A stretch of DNA of 56,180 nt from Akkermansia muciniphila (GCA_945865375.1 CAMBEJ010000016.1:1-56180); one strand, 5' to 3'; positions 43,985-52,088 are shown, counted from the first letter of the stretch. Notes: generated by a model not told the origin, from the sequence alone. Translations and numbers: made by a program.

Positions 43985-45145
43985 TCAGAAAAGAATCTCA
44001 AAACTTCCATCGTCGCGGGTGAAAGCGGTCGGAGAGCCCCAAACAGGGACGCCGTCCTGGCGGCCCTGGGTTGAGGTAGGTTTTCCTTTCTGATCGAAGA
44101 CCTGCCAAGCCAAGGTGCCGCCTTTTTGCCAGCCGGTGCCCTCATCCCAGGCGAGCAGCGTTTCACCTTGAGTGTTCGTCACCGCGACGGGGTGTTTCCT
44201 TTTTCCAGTGCCAACCGGAGCGATCGGCTCGGCGACTTTTCCCGTGCGAGCGTCGACCGAGGTGAACCAGACCTGCCCCATGGTTTCCCACGCCGCGAGG
44301 GTTCCGCTTGCACCCGATCCCAGCCACGCGGAACTCATGGGACAAGTGGTCGCTTTCCAAGGATGTGAATGGAGCGTACGGAACGTCTTTCCAAAATCCG
44401 TGGAAGTCAGCAGGGTCTGGTCGCGATCTGTTCCACCGCGAGCTGCGCGATACAGCAAATAGAGCGCGCCTTTGGAGTCGGCGAATGCCTTCAAGCCGCA
44501 GCAGCCGCACGCGCCGATCGGGTCCGGGTTGGCTCGCTTCTCTCGCGTAAACGTTCTTCCATCATCGGTTGAGAGGGCCATGAAAACTGAACGGTCGGCC
44601 TCGGTGCCGGGATTGGTGGCCTCGATGCCGTGCCAGGCGACATAAACATTGCCCTCGTCGTCGGCTGCGACCGAGCCGCCGCCGTCCAGATGGCGTGTGT
44701 CGTTCATCAGGTCGCGCTCCGTCTCAAAGGCGTTGCCGCTGTTATCGAGCCGCGCGTAGAGCATCGGGGCACCCTCGTGTCCTGAAGCCTTGCCGCTTCC
44801 ATTCCATGCCACATGAACGCGGCCTGCCCGGCCGATTGCCAGTTGGGCTCCCCGGATGGTCCCCACCGCGATCGCGGATCCGGCTTTGGAATTGACGCGC
44901 AATGGCTTCGAGAAGGGCGCGCCGTCTGACCATCTGCGAACATAAAACAGATCGCCCGCTTTGGGGTCACCTTTGAAGTAAACGAGATGCACGACACCGT
45001 CTTGGCTTTTGAACGCCTGAGGTTGCAATCCGCCTTCGGGGACGCGGGTGAGCGTGACGTCGCCAGCGTGGCCCACTGCGAGTGCAATCCACAAACTCCA
45101 GGAGGCAAACGCCGCGCCAAGTGATCTTCGGTTTATCGGTCTCAT
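43985..45145 (-). CDS. Secreted BNR/sialidase-like beta-propeller protein
   Basis: A 386-residue protein from the ATG at 45145 (MRPINRRSLGAAFASWSLWI, signal peptide ending near GHAGD); the frame opens 15 codons earlier. Two clear Asp-box motifs, ALSTDDGRTF and TSTDFGKTF, mark a sialidase-type propeller. A CGCC cluster (DPIGACGCCGLKAFADSKGA) near the middle is typical of one exported subgroup. The catalytic Arg triad and Tyr of genuine sialidases cannot be confirmed, so enzymatic activity is open. It lies on the same strand as the TIM-barrel gene upstream. Confidence 0.75.
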   Translation of the reverse strand: MRPINRRSLGAAFASWSLWIALAVGHAGDVTLTRVPEGGLQPQAFKSQDGVVHLVYFKGDPKAGDLFYVRRWSDGAPFSKPLRVNSKAGSAIAVGTIRGAQLAIGRAGRVHVAWNGSGKASGHEGAPMLYARLDNSGNAFETERDLMNDTRHLDGGGSVAADDEGNVYVAWHGIEATNPGTEADRSVFMALSTDDGRTFTREKRANPDPIGACGCCGLKAFADSKGALYLLYRAARGGTDRDQTLLTSTDFGKTFRTLHSHPWKATTCPMSSAWLGSGASGTLAAWETMGQVWFTSVDARTGKVAEPIAPVGTGKRKHPVAVTNTQGETLLAWDEGTGWQKGGTLAWQVFDQKGKPTSTQGRQDGVPVWGSPTAFTRDDGSFEILF

Positions 45146-45253
45146 AAAGGTTTCTGTTGCAAGAGTGATCCCAATCGCGATCCCTTGCAACCTTGCTGAA
45201 TGGGCGAGCAGCAGTGCTCATGATGGCCGGCGAAGTGGGGCAGGCCACCAGGT

Positions 45254-45280
45254 TGAGACCTCAGTAAAATCGGTTGAAAT
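45254..45280 (-). repeat. 27-bp dispersed repeat, copy 3
   Basis: On the minus strand it reads ATTTCAACCGATTTTACTGA then GGTCTCA. It lies 71 bp beyond the stop of the TIM-barrel gene, in the gap before the BNR protein gene. Confidence 0.7.
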
Positions 45281-45350
45281 CGTGATCTCGACCATTTCCC
45301 GGTGGGACGCCTCATTCCATCAGCGCCTTGCCGCGCCCGACACGGGAGTC

Positions 45351-46409
45351 CTAGACCTTTCGTCCAAGGATCCGGTCCAGCGAGTCCGATGTCTGGTGGA
45401 TCAACGCCTCAGGGTAATGCGGGTACGGGTGGAAATACTCGAATGTCAGGAATCCGCGATAGCCTATTTCATCCAGCGCCTCCGTGACCGCCGGCCAGTT
45501 CGTCGTTCCGTCGAGGAGGGGCCGAAACGTCTCGAGCGAGTAATCGGTGCCTTTCTTGGTGAACTCCTTGAGATGAATGTTTTTCGTGCGTTTGCCTAGG
45601 ATCGGCACCCAATGCTCAGCGTGCTGGAACATCGAGATGTTGCCGGTATCAAAATGCACCCGCACACGTTCACTGGAGAAGCTGTCCACAAACGTGTTCA
45701 TCTCCATTGGGGTCATCAGGTAACCGTTGAAGAAAATGTTCTCGATGTTGAGTGTGACCTTGAGCTTTTCCGCTTGCTTGGCGAGCTTGCCTACCGCTTC
45801 CCTGGCCCGTCGATCGCAAACGTCGTTCGGCACGGGCTCGTGGTCGGTTCGCCAAGGAATGTGAACGGCGCCAGGCACAACAAGGACGTTCTCGACGCCA
45901 AGATCGTGAGCGGCCTGGGCTATCTTCCCTGCCAGATCAAGACCCCGTTCGCGCTTGGCTGGATCGTTGCTCGTCAGGGGATAGGGCCAGAAGAGGAACG
46001 AACACAAGCCGCTGATCTGGATGCCGACCGCGTCCGCCATGCGACGGATGGCTTCGTAATCCTTCGTGCTGGACTTGGGGGACAGATCGTTGTCGAGGTC
46101 GTAGTTCAGTTCCACGGCGTCGAAGCCGGCGTTCTTCGCGAGTTGCAGGCACTCGCGGAGGTTCATCCGCTCGGGGTAGGGGAACGCCCATTGATTGATC
46201 GACTTCAGCATGTCGTATCGTTTGGTCGCGCCTCGGCGTGGGTCCCGGTTCGGCGCGGCGGCGGCCCTTGCCGGCTCGAAAGCGGCGGCGGACAAGCCCA
46301 AAGTGGCCATCGTGGCCTTGAGCGCGTTCCTCCGGCTGAGAAGCTCGGAATTCAACGTGGGCGAGCCAACCGCGACCGTTGAGCGTTGAGCGTGAAGATG
46401 GGTGTTCAT
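45351..46409 (-). CDS. Exported TIM-barrel sugar isomerase/epimerase
   Basis: A 352-residue protein of the xylose-isomerase-like/hydroxypyruvate-isomerase superfamily. A twin-arginine-like leader, SRRNALKATMATLGLSAAAF, precedes the cleavage region near ARAAAA. The barrel has LRECLQLAKNAGFDAVELNY, ENVLVVPGAVHIPW, KVTLNIENIFFNGYLM with the first metal Glu, ERVRVHFDTGNISMFQHAEH with the Asp and His, KNIHLKEFTKKG, and RGFLTFEYFHPYPHYPEALI with the last Glu. It likely acts on sugars in the periplasm. It is separated from the BNR gene by about 200 bp with a dispersed repeat. Confidence 0.87.
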   Translation of the reverse strand: MNTHLHAQRSTVAVGSPTLNSELLSRRNALKATMATLGLSAAAFEPARAAAAPNRDPRRGATKRYDMLKSINQWAFPYPERMNLRECLQLAKNAGFDAVELNYDLDNDLSPKSSTKDYEAIRRMADAVGIQISGLCSFLFWPYPLTSNDPAKRERGLDLAGKIAQAAHDLGVENVLVVPGAVHIPWRTDHEPVPNDVCDRRAREAVGKLAKQAEKLKVTLNIENIFFNGYLMTPMEMNTFVDSFSSERVRVHFDTGNISMFQHAEHWVPILGKRTKNIHLKEFTKKGTDYSLETFRPLLDGTTNWPAVTEALDEIGYRGFLTFEYFHPYPHYPEALIHQTSDSLDRILGRKV

Positions 46410-46723
46410 GGCGGTTCAAGGAAGAGTGTTCAAAAGAGAGTTTGTGTGCTTTCCACAGTTCTACCGTCGCCCGAAGAAATGGGCCAGCCAGAATACCGGC
46501 CAATTGTCGAAGGCCGAGTCGGGATCTTTCCATGAACCGTACCGGTAGGGTTGCGGTGCTCCGCAACCGTGATCCCCTGTTGCACCTTCCAGAGGCGCAA
46601 CGAACAAACGAGGAAATTCCGAGAACAGACAGATTATCCCGCTGTTTCGGGAAGACTGCCACGTTAGGAGAGTCGCATTGGGTTTGTCTCAGGTCCTGCT
46701 TCGCAACCCTGGATCGCAAGCAC
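46410..46723. other. Intergenic gap with a short hairpin
   Basis: No gene. It holds CTTTCCATGAACC (46527-46539), matching the end of the units in the 38-kb array, followed by the hairpin GGTTGCGGTGCTCCGCAACC at 46549-46568. Further on, ACAGACAGATTATCC resembles sequence beside the RAYT gene at about 51826-51843 (inverse). Confidence 0.5.
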
Positions 46724-46990
46724 TCAGACTCCGGAGCATCGTTCCGCCAGTGACAGCGCACTCGGGCTCAGTCCGACGCGGCGGGCCAAGTCAGATTGGC
46801 GGGAGTCGAACGTGCAGAACTCGGCGATTCCAAGAACCGATGCGGCGGCCACGTGAATGATGTCCAGACTGCGGCTACCGACAAAGGGGGTATGGTATTC
46901 GGCTAGGCTTTCCGCCGGACGCAGGATTCGGTGCCAAAGACCGATATAGCTGTCAGGAAAACACCAACGCAAGGGGCCCTTCTGAAACCA
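46724..46990 (-). pseudogene. C-terminal remnant of a PIN-domain (VapC-like) toxin
   Basis: The minus-strand frame ending at 46724 contains AESLAEYHTPFVGSRSLDII then HVAAASVLGIAEFCTFDSRQ and SDLARRVGL. This is the last third of a PIN nuclease: the 'G-x-R-x-LDxLHVAAA' helix and the 'F-x-TFDxRQ' strand with the final Asp. The N-terminal part with the first acidic residues is absent: going upstream the homology fades near 46990, and copy B of the CACGGAT-type element begins at 47014. Open frame continues to 47143 but through the element. A decapitated toxin gene is the best reading. Confidence 0.7.
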
Positions 46991-47013
46991 GCCACAGCGC
47001 CCATCCACCCTAA

Positions 47014-47128
47014 CACTACAGCGACACTTTTGGAAATTGACCACGGATTGCACGGATAAGATGAGGGTAGATTCCTTCCGATCCGTGTCATCCGTGGGTG
47101 AACTCTCGGATGAAGTGTCGCTGTAGTG
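47014..47128. mobile_element. MITE-like palindromic element, CACGGAT family, copy B (115 bp)
   Basis: Terminal repeats CACTACAGCGACACTT (47014-47029) and AAGTGTCGCTGTAGTG (47113-47128) are perfect inverted copies of 16 bp. It has only two CACGGAT units on the left and two ATCCGTG units on the right, hence the shorter length. It adjoins the broken end of the PIN-domain remnant. Confidence 0.8.
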
Positions 47129-47590
47129 CTCAGTAGCAGCCACTGCGGAGGACGTGTCAATTCAGCTCCGAAAAGTGGATTTTGGAGCTTTCATGTATCA
47201 ATGATTCAGAACTGACCCCTTTACAGAGACACAGAGGCACAGAGAAGAACGGGGATTTACCGCGGAAAGAGGACCGAAAGGAAACCGAATAATCCAAGTG
47301 GGGAACTATGTGGATTTTAACTACGGACCGGGGTTCATTTAACCGCATAGAACGCAAAGAACACAGGGGGGAAGGGTTGGGATGGGTGCCCGCGAATGAA
47401 CGCGAATCCACGCGAATGGAACCTGGGGTGGAACTGCCCCAATTCGGAGACGGTGGTTCACGATTCGCGTCCATTCGCGTGATTCGCGGGCACCCTCCTG
47501 AATAGCAACCTATTTCGGTTCCATTTCGGTCTCCTTTCTGTGGTTAACTTTTCTCCCCACTCCCCACTGATAACTGACCACTGATTACAG
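47129..47590. repeat. Composite repeat block, copy 1
   Basis: No gene. From left: about 90 bp similar to 55286-55376 (GCGGAGGACGTGTCAATTCA ... AACTGACCCCTTT); an ACAGAGACACAGAGGCACAG arm at about 47224; then about 350 bp closely similar to 55826-56180, including AACGCAAAGAACACA, a CGCGAATGAA/CGCGAATCCA tandem facing its inverse ATTCGCGTCC/ATTCGCGTG, and an end with ACTGATAACTGACCACTGAT. The order of parts is the same in both copies. Confidence 0.8.
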
Positions 47591-47593
47591 TCA

Positions 47594-47830
47594 TCAGCCC
47601 GTCTCCAGCCCGTCGGCCTCAGTGATTTTAAACTCGGCATTGATGTGACTGAGTTCGCGTTGCATTTCCGGGTCGGCGGCCATTGTGGCGAGATCGGTTT
47701 CCCAGGTGTCGCGGCGTCCCGACACCGCAACACGAACGCGATGGACGAGACGTTCCAGAAGGCTGAGTTGAGCCTCGGGTGACAAGCGCGCAAACTCGCT
47801 TTCGATCTTGTTAAGGGCTGGTGTTGCCAT
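47594..47830 (-). CDS. Orphan antitoxin-like small protein
   Basis: A 78-residue acidic protein, MATPALNKIESEFARLSPEA, then QLSLLERLVHRVRVA, near-identical in style to addiction-module components whose N-terminal helix reads 'I...l..Ls..Eql.LLerL' and whose C-terminal tail wraps a toxin. In such modules the toxin gene follows directly, but here the composite repeat block begins 4 bp after the stop, so the partner is missing or was replaced. Family assignment is by style only. Confidence 0.5.
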   Translation of the reverse strand: MATPALNKIESEFARLSPEAQLSLLERLVHRVRVAVSGRRDTWETDLATMAADPEMQRELSHINAEFKITEADGLETG

Positions 47831-48027
47831 AATGGTGGTGTTGTCGGATTTTTCGGCGGCAAGTCAACGGCGCAGGCATCGGCTTGTCCCTCCGAACAAG
47901 GGTCAATATTCTTCAAAACCGCTTCATCCATCCGAATCAGCGGTGGCCAACGCCGTTATAGAAGGTGTTTTCTATAAATTGTCTGTCCCTGCTTCCCCTT
48001 TGATGGCAAATAGACGGCATTGGCGGC

Positions 48028-48411
48028 TCAAATTCGGGCGAGCAACGCTTGCGCCTTGGGCGGCATTCCATCTGCCGCGCGTCCGGCGGCGATGACTTTG
48101 CGGAGCATCTCCAATGAAGGAGAGGCAATAACTTCAAACTCCCCTGTCCGAATGGCGTTGAGCAACTCCGTCTCCACCCGGCCACACAGCGCCGTGGAAT
48201 AGGCAACGGTTGAGTTGCGGTCCAATTCAGTCCAGTCCGCGGGTGTCAAAATGCAGTCCCGGTCACGCCACTTGCCCTCGTCGGTGGTGATGCGGACGAG
48301 CACGATGTAACCGCCGTTGGTTAGCGGGTCGGAGAGAATCAGACAGCGGTGATACGGCTCTTGGCGGCACTTCAAGGCCGCGCCCAGGCGCAGCCGGAAC
48401 GGCTCATCCAT
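48028..48411 (-). CDS. Toxin partner of a Panacea (PanA/PanT) pair
   Basis: A 127-residue protein from the ATG at 48411, overlapping the end of the Panacea gene by 8 bp; the frame opens 5 codons earlier. The centre reads YHRCLILSDPLTNGGYIVLV, RITTDEGKWRDRDCILTPAD then WTELDRNSTVAYSTA, which follows the strand order of PemK/MazF-like SH3 barrels (a 'ciilsdp...vvlVnitt...CiLdpgDH...hdS.vaYs' pattern). A helical tail (EVIASPSLEMLRKVIAAG) follows. In Panacea modules (PanA antitoxin with diverse PanT toxins) this position encodes the toxin. The target is unknown; translation or RNA are possible by fold. Confidence 0.65.
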   Translation of the reverse strand: MDEPFRLRLGAALKCRQEPYHRCLILSDPLTNGGYIVLVRITTDEGKWRDRDCILTPADWTELDRNSTVAYSTALCGRVETELLNAIRTGEFEVIASPSLEMLRKVIAAGRAADGMPPKAQALLARI

Positions 48412-48964
48412 GGGCGAAGATTTCATTCAAGCGATTAAGCTCGCGCGCCTCACGCGTCAGCCATGCGATTTCATCGCCAGCTTTCCCGAGCGCTTCGCCA
48501 ATCCGTTCCACCGAGATGGGCGACTTCCCGCTGGAGACCGGCGTCCACTCTTTGCAATGGTCGTGACACCAATCCACCAGTTGCCATTGCGTCTTGCCGC
48601 CGTGCTCGGCCCAGATTTCGTCCAGAAGCTTCACCTCCGCATTGGAGACTTGCTCGCGTTCCGGCATGCGCAAAAGCGCCACTTCATGATTCGCCCGGTC
48701 GCTGATGCACTGTTCCCATCGGAGGTCAGCTTCCTTGTAGAGCCGTCCTTCGTTGACGAGGTCGAGCACTTCGCTGGTCACTGGGCCATTGCGCAAGGAG
48801 AGATAGTCACCGCCGCACACGGGGATGCCGCGCCGGTCCAGCGAGAGCCGGTCCAGCAGATACAGCAGCTTCACCAGCTTCATGATGTTCATCTGACCGC
48901 CGCCGCGCTCCAAGAACAGGCACGCGGCCTCGGTCGCTTTGCCGATATGGAAACGAAAGTTCAT
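48404..48964 (-). CDS. Panacea (PanA/SocA-like, DUF4065) antitoxin
   Basis: A 186-residue protein that is almost wholly one Panacea domain. Landmarks: MNIMKLVKLLYLLDRLSLDR at about 25-44, GIPVCGGDYLSLRNGPVTSE near 46-65, VLDLVNEGRLYKEADLRW, and in the C-terminal half KLLDEIWAEHGGKTQWQLVD WCHDHCKEW. The domain is known as a promiscuous antitoxin that neutralises many unrelated toxins and is also related to SocA, a ClpX adaptor. It is first in a two-gene operon with the toxin-like gene (8-bp overlap), the canonical PanAT order. Confidence 0.85.
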   Translation of the reverse strand: MNFRFHIGKATEAACLFLERGGGQMNIMKLVKLLYLLDRLSLDRRGIPVCGGDYLSLRNGPVTSEVLDLVNEGRLYKEADLRWEQCISDRANHEVALLRMPEREQVSNAEVKLLDEIWAEHGGKTQWQLVDWCHDHCKEWTPVSSGKSPISVERIGEALGKAGDEIAWLTREARELNRLNEIFAHG

Positions 48965-49316
48965 AACACGGATAATCTAGCGGCAAATTCCCGGTCGTTT
49001 CAACCAAACAAATCGCCCCGCGACATCAAACAAGTCGTCCTGAGGGGGCGCAACAGAATCGCCATGGAGTGGAATTTCATAAAAAGATTTACGCACGCAT
49101 CGTCGGCTATGAAAGCGAACTTGTGTCATGGTTCTGCGGGATTCTCCCTTCGTCGGCTCGTTTTAGGGTTGAGGTAATCCAGCGGATCCTCAACTCCTTC
49201 GAGAATGGTTGCCAGTTGATCGCGCTTGGCGCGGATCGTGCGCGTCATTTCGACGTCGTGCTGGCGGTAGGGAAAAACAGGTTGGCCATCGAGAGTCGCG
49301 CGTGATATAAAAATCC
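48965..49316. other. Gap without a clear gene; shares a 54-bp repeat with 55.2 kb
   Basis: CGCATCGTCGGCTATGAAAG (about 49096) and the following 35 bp recur at about 55198-55251. A minus-strand frame (49126-49410) includes QLATILEGVEDPLDYLNPKT, which looks protein-like, possibly the tail of a lost gene, but I cannot name it. Confidence 0.4.
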
Positions 49317-49556
49317 ATGAAAACAATCCACGCAGTCTATGAACAAGGTGTGTTTCGTCCGCAGGAAACGGTGCATTTGACAGAGCGGACTGGGGTGGAG
49401 TTTGAGCCACGCCCCGTTCAGACTTCTGCCGATTATGCGGAAAAAGTCGAAGCCGTTCGGACGGCCATGAAGGACGAACTGTTTCTCCAGGACTTGAACG
49501 AAGTTTCCGCGAGCTTCAGTGGCGTTGACGCCGCCGGTTGGGCGACGGAATTATGA
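49317..49556 (+). CDS. AF2212-like (DUF104) antitoxin
   Basis: A 79-residue protein beginning MKTIHAVYEQGVFRPQETVH, the signature of the AF2212/PG0164 antitoxin family ('i.AvYenGvfrPle.vdL.EGt.v.v'). The C-terminal tail (FLQDLNEVSASFSGVDAAGW) would contact a toxin. The stop overlaps the ATG of a truncated MazF-like gene (49553-49556), so this antitoxin has outlived its toxin. Confidence 0.75.
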   Translation: MKTIHAVYEQGVFRPQETVHLTERTGVEFEPRPVQTSADYAEKVEAVRTAMKDELFLQDLNEVSASFSGVDAAGWATEL

Positions 49557-49600
49557 AGTACAGGTGGCGCCTCTTTTGGGCCAACTTGGATCCGGTGGAA
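49553..49600 (+). pseudogene. N-terminal stub of a MazF/PemK-like toxin
   Basis: Starts at an ATG overlapping the antitoxin stop (ATGA) and reads MKYRWRLFWANLDPVE, the normal start of MazF-like toxins ('...G.iw.adLdPv.GsEq...RPvlvis'). The similarity ends there; the following 110 bp run into sequence repeated at 50545-50650. The toxin core is gone, so the pair cannot be toxic. Confidence 0.7.
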
Positions 49601-49704
49601 TTAACCCACCACCCTTCGTGGCCGGGTTCTCACCAACTCGGCCACGTTCCTCCGCTACGCTTGAATGGGGAACGCGAGCGCTTGATCTGGCTTCGCTCTC
49701 TGCG

Positions 49705-49808
49705 CTCCGCCACCGGGTCTCTCTCGTTCCGGGTAAGTCGAACAGTGCCTGGCCAAGATGTGAGCCACGGCGAGTCAGTAAGACCTCGCGCCAAAGCCGC
49801 AGAAGCCT
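49705..49808. repeat. About 105-bp direct repeat, copy 1 (copy 2 at 50545-50650)
   Basis: The two share blocks such as GAGCCACGGCGAGTCAGT, GCGCCAAAGCCGC or CACGCCAAAGCCGC and GGTCTCTCTC, in the same order and orientation. Copy 1 follows the MazF stub; copy 2 follows the frameshifted MazF gene and leads into the RAYT remnant. The repeat may be the scar that removed the toxin's end. Confidence 0.65.
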
Positions 49809-49830
49809 CAGGTTAATGCCCATTCCAAAC

Positions 49831-49852
49831 GCAGAAAGCAGAAAGCAGAAAG
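49831..49852 (+). repeat. Heptamer tandem (GCAGAAA), three units
   Basis: GCAGAAAGCAGAAAGCAGAA then AG. The same core forms the inverted repeat at 36002-36037. Confidence 0.7.
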
Positions 49853-49932
49853 TGATTTGGTCCGATTTTCCTTGGCGCCAAATCGTTTATAAGTGGCTTG
49901 ACCCCCCCTTTGCAGCCTGACATTTTCAAGGC

Positions 49933-50145
49933 ATGAGCACGGTGGAGAATCTCGTCGAGAAAGTGAGGACCATAAATCCGGCGCTACAATTGGAGGTCCT
50001 CCATTACGTTGATTACTTGTCGGTCAGGCAATCGGGAGAGGATGTGCAGGAGTCGCGCCTCAGCCTGGCAATGGCCCTGCGCGGCATGGAGGACGAGGTC
50101 TGGCCCGATTACAAGGACGAGGATTATCTGGAAAAGTGGCAATGA
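49933..50145 (+). CDS. DUF2281-like antitoxin
   Basis: A 70-residue protein, VRTINPALQLEVLHYVDYLS in the first half and GMEDEVWPDYKDEDYLEKWQ at the end. The 'l...P..lq.evl.fvdfL' helix followed by a disordered tail ending near 'ysl.dlkkW' is the pattern of DUF2281-type antitoxins. Its stop overlaps the ATG of the MazF-like gene (50142-50145). As that toxin is frameshifted, the module is probably inactive. Confidence 0.7.
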   Translation: MSTVENLVEKVRTINPALQLEVLHYVDYLSVRQSGEDVQESRLSLAMALRGMEDEVWPDYKDEDYLEKWQ

Positions 50146-50491
50146 AACAGCTCGGCCAGATTGTCACTTTTCAGTTTCCTCAAACGGATCTTTTGCCAGG
50201 CAAACCCAGACCAGCCCTGCTCGTGGCGAGGACTCCTGGCCAGTTTGACGATTGGCTGCTCTGCATGGTGTCCACCGAATTAAGACAGGCGATCTCCGAC
50301 TTTGATGAATTGGTCCTCCCGACCGATGCCGATTTCGTTCAGACCGGTTTACGAAACCCAGCGTCATCAGGCTGGCCCGGTTAAGCGTGGTATCATCTCG
50401 GCTGTTGATTGGGACCATCGGGTCGATTTCGCCCGAGCGCATCCGGCGCATCCGCCGGAGAATTGCGGATTGGATAGGCCCAAAGACCTGA
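50142..50491 (+). pseudogene. MazF/PemK-like toxin with a frameshift
   Basis: From the ATG at 50142: MKQLGQIVTFQFPQTDLLPG, KPRPALLVARTPGQFDDWLL and LVLPTDADFVQTGL are in frame one. Near 50350 the frame changes, and the expected end appears in another frame: KPSVIRLARLSVVSSRLLIG, then TIGSISPERIRRIRRRIADW IGPKT to a stop at 50491. One missing base (or two extra) between GGTTTA and AAACCC explains it. In frame one the product stops after 80 residues without the C-terminal helix. A sequencing error would restore a normal toxin of about 116 residues. Confidence 0.8.
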
Positions 50492-50619
50492 CCTTCTGGG
50501 AGATGGGCTGTCGATGAACACGCGGACAACGCTGTTCGCGCTCTGTTTTCGTTGCGCCGCCGGTCTCTCTCTTTCCGAGTCTGTCGAACGGCGCTTGGCC
50601 AAGGCCTGAGCCACGGCGA

Positions 50620-50811
50620 GTCAGTGAGAGCTCACGCCAAAGCCGCGAAGGAGGGTATGAGAAGTTGCAGCCGAGCTTGCGCGCCGGTCGCGCGATTCAG
50701 GTCGTTGTAAATCGCTCCGGGATACTCGATCCTCAGCTTGCGGGGCATGGCGGGCGGGGGAGTGACCCGCGCCGCTTGATGTGTCAACATCGAGACCTTT
50801 CCGCTCTGACA
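50620..50811 (-). pseudogene. N-terminal scrap of a RAYT-type transposase, copy 1
   Basis: Within the 439-bp duplicated segment the minus strand reads MPRKLRIEYPGAIYNDLNR, the normal start of verrucomicrobial REP-associated tyrosine transposases ('MPRKLRIEYPGAIYHVMNRG'), then diverges. The HUH core is absent. The parallel place in copy 2 (around 54568-54625) has the same start fused to an unrelated gene. Confidence 0.55.
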
Positions 50812-51130
50812 TAACACCGTCGCGCTGACGAATCACAATGTCATGTCTTGGAGCCGGCGGGAGCGCGTTTGCGGGCCAGGGCTTTTATAATCCGTTCCGT
50901 GCGCCGAGGGTCCGGTCGTTTCAAGCCGTCAAGAAGACGGTTCGGACTGGTTTCGAGAAACTGCGACAGCCGGGCGAGCGTGGTCACGGCAAAGGGAAAA
51001 CCGCCGCGCTCAATCGCCCCGATGGTCTGAACGTGGACGCCTTTCAGTTCGGCCAGACATTCCTGAGTCAGGCCGGTCTTCTGACGAGCCTCACGGATGT
51101 TTCGTCCGATCAGCCGCAGGATGTCGCGGT
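50692..51130. repeat. 439-bp direct repeat, copy 1 (copy 2 at 54568-55006)
   Basis: The two segments align from end to end with a constant offset of 3876 bp, i.e. without a gap, and differ by scattered substitutions only. They contain an XRE gene (minus strand) preceded downstream by the RAYT start remnant. Identity looks to be roughly 95% by eye. Confidence 0.9.
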
Positions 51131-51138
51131 CACTCAGA
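50841..51138 (-). pseudogene. XRE-family regulator, copy 1, without a usable start codon
   Basis: The frame gives DRDILRLIGRNIREARQKTG, LTQECLAELKGVHVQTIGAI and ERGGFPFAVTTLARLSQFLE, the helix-turn-helix of the intact gene at 54717-55013. At the place of the GTG start, copy 1 has CTG-AGT-GAC, with a TGA five codons further upstream and no ATG, GTG or TTG between. It may be silent, or start poorly at the CTG. Confidence 0.7.
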
Positions 51139-51268
51139 CTGAGTGCAGGGCTGCTTCAAGAAAACGGAGCGCTGGTTTCCAACCGGCTCGGGTTCAACGA
51201 TCAGCCGACCTCTACCCAAGCCGATTAGAAATCGGCGCTCGTGCGCTTGAGAGTGAGCTCGGCCATGG

Positions 51269-51781
51269 TCAGCAAGGCTTCCTCACATCATCCACCAGGA
51301 CACTTTTGAATCGCTCTTCCCACAGCGTGCCTTCCCGGCCAGTGGGATGGTTGTACCACGCGCTGAACCGCTGCTTGAGCAGCCGGTTGAACCAACTCAC
51401 ATCCCACATCTGCCGAAAGAACCGCTCCAGAAGGGCTTTCTCACCCTCCCCATCTTTGGCTACTCGGAACAGTTCGATTTGCGCTTTGGTCCGGGTGTAA
51501 TCCTCTTCAAACTCCATTCCCTTCAGCAACTCCAATAGTTGCTCGGCGGTGGGCAGCACATCGGGCCGTTTGGGCACCTCCAACAGAATGTGGTAGTGAT
51601 TGGACATCACGCAGTACGTCAGCACTCGCACTTGGCAGAACGCTTCGTGTTCCCGCGTCAACCGCGTGAAATGCTCCTTCTCCGCCTCCTCGAAAATGAA
51701 CCGTCGATCCACGATTCGAGAAACGCAGTGATAATGCCCGACGCGTCGATCCGTCGGAAACTGGAGCCTCCCTTGCCTCAC
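51269..51781 (-). pseudogene. REP-associated tyrosine transposase (RAYT), truncated
   Basis: A 170-residue frame from a GTG at 51781: MRQGRLQFPTDRRVGHYHCV then SRIVDRRFIFEEAEKEHFTR. The HUH motif is at about 62-64 in YCVMSNHYHILLEVPKRP, and FFRQMWDVSWFNRLLKQRFS AWYN and GTLWEERFKSVLVDD follow, as in the Y1_Tnp/IS200-like RAYT group. Full proteins go on for about 100 residues (YLDLNPVRAG-type and a C-terminal DNA-binding part); here the frame ends after DDVRKPC. The missing C-terminal type of sequence is found alone at 55349-55630. Confidence 0.75.
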
Positions 51782-51837
51782 TTCCCTGTTTAATCAAACC
51801 CGCCCGCCGCACACAAGATTTTTCGTCAATAATCTGT

Positions 51838-51877
51838 CTGTCCCCAGTGGCTCCCTTTGTCCCCAGTGGCTCCCTTT
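51838..51877 (+). repeat. 20-bp tandem duplication
   Basis: CCCCAGTGGCTCCCTTTGTC and CCCCAGTGGCTCCCTTTCTC follow each other directly (from about 51840), upstream of the RAYT gene. Confidence 0.8.
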
Positions 51878-52088
51878 CTCCCCTTCTGGGCCAGGACGCA
51901 TGCCAAGCCTCGTCGGAGCAATCTATTCCACCGAAAACAGCGAAGAACCTATCTAAGCGCCATTCTGGACTGACCCCTTTCCTCCACGTCCCGGGATTCC
52001 AGTACGCCGCCACTCCTCCTTTTTTGGATGCCCGAATTTCACACAAACGCTGCTGACATCCTGCGGCTGCTCCGCTACGATGCGTGCC

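Noticed and set aside
49126..49410. 94-residue minus-strand protein
   Set aside because: Part of it looks protein-like, but it overlaps the better supported AF2212-like antitoxin and a dispersed repeat and has no recognisable family.
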